A DNA stretch of 64,000 bases. Source: Euonymus europaeus (taxonomy: Eukaryota > Streptophyta > Magnoliopsida > Celastrales > Celastraceae). The stretch spans positions 29,294,501 through 29,358,500 of the forward strand of contig OY756957.1 of assembly GCA_963580455.1 (NCBI GenBank). Reading direction: 5' to 3'. The translations under genes were made by a program, and so were the position numbers. The notes under the pieces were generated by a model. That model ran no database searches. It was not told the origin of the DNA and saw only the letters and a list, made by a program, of their open reading frames with translations. Every line of letters begins with the position of its first letter. Positions within the stretch are counted from its first letter, which is position 1. This document shows, in pieces, positions 58,094 to 64,000 of the stretch.

Positions 58094-61000
58094 TCAAAAC
58101 ATCATTGAATCCTCTGACATTATTGCTAACAACGAATACTTCACCTTGATTGATATTCTACCACCCTCTACGCAGAGCTTAGCTCCAGTGACCACCCAAT
58201 ATCCAGGCTGGTTCTCTGGACCCCTAACCAGTTCCTTCGTGTCTACAAAGTTTGACATCTTGGGTGCCCGTGGCGGTAAAGGCGGGCCTCCGGGGAAAAC
58301 TGCCGAGTTCAAATCCACTTTCACTGGTCTTTCAGGAGGATTCAATGCTGTGCTGAACATTGTGCTGGTCAACATTGAAAAGACGCCTGATTTCCGCGAT
58401 AAGGTTGAGGGTCCATCCCACTCTGATCTACGGATCCTGGCAGATGCCACCATTGAGTATCCAAGCCTTAGGAACAAAACCTTCTTCGTCCCAATAACTT
58501 TGACATCAAACCAGGCCTTTGTCACTACAGATGCAGACTCATCAATGCGTGCATCATTGTACTCTACTGGGGCAGTGCAAACATGAGAGAATATGCGACA
58601 TTTGACAGGCTTGATGTAGCCTCGTTCAACAGGAGCATTGGTCAACTCTTGACTACGATCATCTGAGAGTTGCAGGATAGTCGGAAGAGTAGAGAAGTGC
58701 AGGAGATGGATTGCTAGATGGTCACTTTTTTTACCTTCCAAATATAAGCAAATTCCAGTCACTGGCCGATTCCCGGAGTTTACCTGCAAATAGTAAATTT
58801 AAGGATCTGATAAGACACCAGGCATTTGGTAAACTCGGAAAGAGCATCCTGCATGGAATCCTGTAACACTAAAAAAATCACCATTCCAAAAAATCGATGA
58901 CAAGAATCCTGTGTACAATATGGCACTCTTCAGACCAGCATGGCTCCAAATATCAGTGTGTCTCCTTCAAGAGATCGTAACAGTATTTTGATAGAGTCCC
59001 ACATCGGTTAGGAATCCTGGGGAAGTGTAATAGATAAGGCCCAGGGGTCCCTCTCCCTAATAACCAGCCTTTTCCTAGAAAAGGGGCTGGCCACAATCCT
59101 CGTTAGACCTTGGGTTGCATGGTCTGGGTCAGGCCCAATGGCCTGGCGAGTGGTTGGGAGGTTGATTATTGGGTGAAGGCCCTGAGTCTCTATCAAAGGT
59201 ATCGGAGGCAGGTTTCTGGCCCATGTGGGGGGCTGCGTGCTCTTGGGCCTTGGGCCCGGCCTAGCCTGTCTGGCGTGGGACTTGGATGACAGGTCCCCGT
59301 GCCACGGGGCGATGCCTCACGGGGGTGGTGCCTAGGGAGTGCGCTCTCTGCTGGTGCCAACCGTGGCTGGTGCCGACGTGGGCGTCGGCTTGTCGAAGCG
59401 GGGAGTATTGATAAAGTCCCACATCGGTTAGGAACCCTGGGGAAGTGCAGTAGATAAGGCCCAGGGGTCCCTCTCCCTAATAACCAGCCTTTTCCTAGAA
59501 AAGGGGCTGGCCACAACCCTCGTTAGGCCTTGGGCTGCATGGTCTGGGCCAGGCCCAATGGTCTGGCGAGTGGTTGGGAGGATGGTTATTGGGTGAAGGC
59601 CCTGAGTCATTATTTCCCAGTGATTCAATTGAAGGAATTACCTGGGTTGTGTTAACATACAGCTTCGGGCCCATTAGAGTGAACTGAAGTGATGGGGATG
59701 CTTGTTTTCTGTTCGTCAGGCCAAGAGGCAGATCACCATATACAGGAGACCACTGCCTTGGCAATTGGAACTCTAAAAATTGATGTAGTTCCTCTATTGG
59801 TGGTTTGTCTGCATAATTTTTTTCATTTGTCAACTTACATAAACAAGTACTACTAAAGCATTGCAAGAAGATACAAGCAAAACAGACTAGGTAATCAGGC
59901 CAACCAATCAGAACATTTGCTTAGCCTAAGTTTATAGTCTAAAACTAGCCTGCGCATATTACAATGAGAATAAGATACTTGCCTACCAGTTTTAACACAT
60001 ACATATGTCTTTGTATTATATGTGTCCGACATCTAGAATATTAAGTGCACGTAAGCTTTAGTTCTTCCACTGAAAGAAGGGTAAAGACCAAATTTTGATT
60101 CAGCCCAAGTAACTTCCAGACAAGTCTGAAGCTGGGACTTGAGGAGCAGAGGGGTTTGTTGCAGTGATTGAATGGCACTCCTGAGTAATAATATTATGAA
60201 TGCTCATTGAGGCCACCTAGCTACGCATTACTAGTTGCCAAGCAAGTAAAATGAGACACAAACAGTAGTTGGATTTTCAGCCATAAAGGAACAAAATGAC
60301 AACAGAGAGAATAATTCACTCACATCGAAGATATAGATTCACTGCATGGCTTAAGAACCCATTGCCTCGAACACCATTTAACAGAGAAGTTATAGGCACA
60401 AATGACATGGATGTGATATTGGGTGACTGTGATATAGTTGACAGCCACTGATTATGACTTTGACCAACATCAACACCTCCTCTTCGGATGCAGATGCTCA
60501 ATGTATCCTGCATGGCAATTAAATTTTTAAGTACGGTCTATGTTGGGAGCATTTAAAGAAAAACACTGTCACATTATACCAAAGACTTACATCATTCAAG
60601 GGAATAGTGACAGGTGGCCTAACTGACGCAGCAAATGCTCCAAGCAGATCCCAGGACTTAGGACGACCGCCCTGAAACGTCACTGGGATTAGTAAATTGA
60701 ACAAGAGCTTGCCTCATTATTTCTCATCGTCCCCTTTGCATAACTTCATATATCAAATTTATGGTTATCAAAGTCAGGAGAATCAAAAGTCTGTTCATGA
60801 TCGACAAAATTGTTCATGAAAATTTCTAGTATTCAATCTTTCTTTCTTTTTTTCGCAAAAGATCTTTGAATTACTTTTTATTATCAACACCATGACAGTA
60901 AATAAAAAGTAACCGCTGCACATCTTCTGATTTTATTCATGTACCTTTGCTTTTCCAGACAATTCGGAAGGGTTTGCATCTACTGAAAACTTCTCATCAG

Positions 61001-62565
61001 CTAATTGCTTTAACAGTTTCTGCACTTCAGCAGGCTGAAGATTTGAATTCGCTAGCTGCTTTAGGTGCATTACATCTTTACCTCCCATCTTTACCCCAAC
61101 AAGAATATGAGTACCATATTTCTCGATGAACCTGGAAAGTAGTGTTCTAAACATCAATGGTTACATAATTAAGCACTTGATTTTAACTGGAAAGTTCAGA
61201 GGCAACAGCTAAAGTTTTTATGCAAGAATATGTCATAATGGAAATGATTGGTATGGCAGACTTTTAAGTTCCAATTCTATTGGAGGTGGAATTTTTTAGT
61301 TTGCACTCAAATCATTTATTTAAATACTCTTTAGATAATTTCCACACCCATAATAAATCAATTTCACTGCCTACTCGCACTAATAAACACTCATATGCTT
61401 CTCTCTTACTCTGCACAATGCACGGTATAGATGAACCCTATATCTGCAGTTTGTTTCCCTTTACACTGGCATTTTCACATCAAATTTTGAGCTTTCTGAG
61501 ATTAAAAAACTTACTCGGCAAGGGCAGCAGGATCCCAAGAAGTTGGTATTTCTTTCTTGACATTCTCTGACAATTTTATATTGGATCTTTCTAACTCAAC
61601 ATTATACAGAGTGATGAACCAACCATCGAAAGCAAGAGTTTTTACTGCACTTGCATCTTTCGGCCAGCATCCCCTAAAGTCAAACATGGCATTAAACATT
61701 CCAGACGGAATTTTACCCGATAAAGACAGTCCCAAATTGAAGTTCTCTGACATCTAGGATACAAAACAAAATGTTAGGAAGGCAACGAATTCCGCAAGCA
61801 TTATTTTCATAATAGTTGAAAAGAAAATCAGATAGTCTTCATAACTAGCACTTGAAACAAGAACATAGTTTGTGTACGGTGTACTACAAAATCTCTCTTC
61901 ATATTATCAACCCATGTTGTCCTAATTCTCAAATTTTGACCAAAGGAATGCTTGTCAATGAGTTGAATCACTAAATTGTCGAAAAAGTTAGCAAAATTCA
62001 ACGAGCATAATACAACACTGGCATTTTTTACCAACCATCCGCCTAGAGAGAGTGTCATAGCTAATATTTCTGATTAACAGCTCCTTCCCTCCTCAGTCCT
62101 CTCAAAAGAAGCAATTTTGTCTTAGCTGTTCCAACTTACCACATCCAAAACAAAATGAAAATCTACCTTCGAGTGACAAACCCATTTGCTGCTTCACTTA
62201 ACTAAATTCATTTCTAGTCCATAAACTAAATTTGCATATATGCACAGGTATGCTACATATAAGCAAGCATAAGTACTAATCTCCTTGTGATTATCTATTA
62301 CCTGGCTAAAAGAGAGGACATCGGAGTTGAATCTAGTGCGCTCCCCCTTATCGCATTTGATTGAACTCGGCACTCCTTTCACAACTATCCCACCCGGAAA
62401 CACCAGGTGTCGGGTCAGGCTAGGATCCAAATCGAACAGTCTCGACCCGGAAGGTCCCTGTTTGCAAGAGGACAATCGAAGGTCTTTACAGAGATCGTAG
62501 CCAAAGCCAATCACGGAAACCGCCTTCTCCGCAGCAGATTGCGGGTCCAGGAGATTGGGGACCAT
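58094..62565 (-). CDS. NSL1: NSL1-like MACPF-domain protein, 7 exons
   Basis: Exons (minus): 62565-62302, 61753-61515, 61131-60945, 60671-60591, 60507-60324, 59808-59642, 58783-58094, giving 603 aa (Arabidopsis NSL1 about 612). The start MVPNLLDPQSAAEKAVSVIG and FGYDLCKDLR, the cysteine-containing SSIKCDKGERTRF, the MACPF signature FIEKYGTHILVGVKMGGKD (about 169-187), then ICIRRGGVDVGQSH, YKPPIEELHQFLEFQLPRQW and VRGPENQPGYWVVTGAKLCV agree along the length with NSL1 (NECROTIC SPOTTED LESIONS 1) rather than CAD1. Membrane-attack-complex/perforin proteins of this plant group restrain salicylic-acid-dependent cell death and immunity; whether they form pores is not established. Convergent with Di19, 274 bp between stops. 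The last intron contains a TRIM element next to its donor. Confidence 0.96.
58989..59610 (+). mobile_element. TRIM (miniature LTR retrotransposon), 622 bp, in NSL1 intron 6
   Basis: Two direct LTRs of about 205 bp (58989-59195 and 59409-59610), both starting TGATARAGTCCCACATCGG, and the left one ending CTCTATCA, an 8-bp inverted match of its start. A primer-binding-site-like GGTATCGGAGGC (compare the initiator-Met tRNA site GGTATCAGAGC) follows at 59198, and a purine-rich AAGCGGGGAG precedes the right LTR. The 5-bp duplication TATTT flanks it (58984-58988, 59611-59615). The 213-bp interior has no retrotransposon gene. The element lies antisense to NSL1. Confidence 0.93.
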
Positions 62566-64000
62566 CGATCTCGAAACCGAAGGCGATTATGAGAAACTAG
62601 GACAGTAGAGAAGAAACTGTGAGAAGAAGTGGTATCTGGGTTTGTTGAGATTTTGGTAGTAGTTGAATGGAGCATAACTGCATAAGAGGAGGACGACTAA
62701 TTGAAGAAGTCCACTGATGCGCATTGGATTTAATTCGTTCTTTCTAAGTCTTTAGCGAGGAGAATTAGAAAATGACAATTGCCGGGGGGAGGGAGAGTTT
62801 GAATGTTGGAGAAGATTGAACGTCTAGGGCTCTGGTTTTGAAAATGCCACGCAGTGGCTTCTTTGGAATGAACTGGTGGAGTATCCGCTACGGGCGGCAA
62901 TTTTGTAGAGATTGTTTTATTGAGACGTCGTCATTTTTCTTTAATTTTATTATAATAATTTTAGTAAAAGACATTATCAAACGTATAAAATCTCGACTCA
63001 ACCTGTTGATGATTTCATGAGATGGTTGGAATTCAAACTTGTACTTCTCAATATTGATACTGTCGCACTCCGTTATCAACTTCAATTCTGTTTTAGGTAA
63101 AAAAAAAACAATTGATAACCTTTCGAAAATTTCTTTTTACTTCATTATGTTTTCAACAATATTGGAATTCGCAATACGATAGATAGATGTGTCTCTCATC
63201 CAATCTACTAAGAAATATATTTTTCTTACGAGTTCGTACAACTACATGCATGCATAAGCATGCCTTGTTTGACAAAGGAATTCAAAAATAATTAAAGATC
63301 TAACATGCTTGATGCTTGATACTAAAAGCCAGGGGCAATTACCTTTGCATCGAGTATAATCATGTTTATACTGATCAACTCATTGTTGTTATTTGAATTG
63401 ACAGAATCTCATGTGCGAGCAATCCTAGCTAAAATTCATTGATGAAGTATTGACAGTTTCTTATGTTAATAAAACAGACCAATATCTGTTTGACAATTAT
63501 CCAAGTTTGCAGTCGTGTTGTCGGCAAGGTCAGAGCCTCAAAAGTTTTCAGACGGACCTTCAAGAGGGACTGGGAGGGTTGCATGGTGAGAATTTATTGG
63601 GTTCCAACTGCTGATTTTTTTTTCTTATTTTCAAAGTCGTCCTTTGTTCACGTCATGGTAAGAATGTAAGAATAAGATACACCACCTATGAAATCTTCAA
63701 CTTTAACTAATTGGTTTGGTCGGTGGGATAAGGAATCCTATTTTGCATCTCACTTTCTGGATGTTCTATTCGGTCTATGTTAGACTCCGCAATTTTTTAC
63801 AGTTTATAATGTATATATAATATAAAAAAATAAGACAATTTTAAAATATAAAAACAAAAAATATGGTATAATAAGACATGTCTCTCAAACTGTTTGATTA
63901 AAATTAAAGAATTTCATATTTTAAACGAATTGCAGGAGCTTCATGTCCGCCAAAAATTGTGTCATATTTTTTTCCAGAATTCAAAAATCAAAATTACATA
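62566..64000. other. NSL1 5' flank and right-edge intergenic DNA
   Basis: Contains the NSL1 promoter and 5' UTR up to roughly 62.8 kb. The remainder is AT-rich, with no exon, RNA gene or transposon I can support. Confidence 0.5.

Noticed and set aside
58011..58586. A 191-codon plus-strand open frame
   Set aside because: It lies antisense over the last exon of NSL1, whose protein is strongly conserved; the plus-strand translation resembles nothing.
59193..59866. Open frames over the TRIM element on the minus strand, including a Pro/Arg-rich one
   Set aside because: They translate non-coding LTR/interior DNA; only the part from 59642 to 59808 is a real NSL1 exon.

Overview
This is nuclear DNA of a flowering plant, almost certainly a eudicot. 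The genes are spliced with GT-AG introns, the intergenic DNA is AT-rich and full of plant transposon relics (chromovirus Gypsy, LINE, solo LTR, TRIM, hAT/MULE/other MITEs), and the proteins are plant families (SYP61, MLO, TPT, E6, NFD6, Di19, NSL1). Nothing identifies the species. All exon models were built by reading splice sites by eye together with remembered family sequences; no alignment was run.

Layout. 1-3.9 kb: the 3' part of a decayed Gypsy chromovirus. 6.2-10.2 kb (-): OPA3-like mitochondrial protein with a LINE relic in its third intron. 11.3-12.3 kb: a LINE 3' relic followed by inverted pieces of organellar 23S/26S rRNA. 12.9-16.1 kb (-): the TGN syntaxin SYP61, head-to-head with an intronless H3.1 histone gene (17.0-17.5 kb, +). 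19.2-22.3 kb (+): a 14-exon MLO-like gene. 22.7-23.0 kb: an 89-bp tandem repeat. 24.0-26.0 kb (+): type II prohibitin. 26.9-29.7 kb (-): plastid triose-phosphate translocator. 31.2-32.2 kb (-): a DUF309 protein. 34.3-35.7 kb (+): an intronless P-class PPR gene, with an LTR-like stretch upstream. 36.9-40.0 kb (+): an unrecognised nine-exon coiled-coil membrane protein. 43.5-44.5 kb (+): a frameshifted E6-like cell-wall protein gene. 46.4-47.5 kb: a LINE RNase H relic split by a solo LTR. 48.1-48.8 kb (+): NFD6. 51.4-52.0 kb: a clean hAT MITE. 52.5-54.1 kb (-): an OB-fold protein, head-to-head with Di19 (54.8-57.8 kb, +). 58.1-62.6 kb (-): NSL1, a MACPF immune/cell-death regulator with a TRIM element in its last intron. 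62.6-64 kb: no gene seen.

The genes do not form a pathway; they are ordinary neighbouring plant genes. Two divergent pairs (SYP61/H3 and OB-fold/Di19) share short promoter regions carrying recognisable elements. The H3 promoter has two matches to the plant histone hexamer-octamer element, and the Di19 side has ABRE, DRE and ACGT-core motifs.

I found no evidence of a wholly new biological system. The observations most worth a second look are a U12-type AT-AC intron plus a duplicated 3' splice acceptor in Di19, the E6-like gene whose repeats are open in two frames across a frameshift, a TRIM landing 25 bp inside an NSL1 intron, and several transposons with intact target-site duplications.
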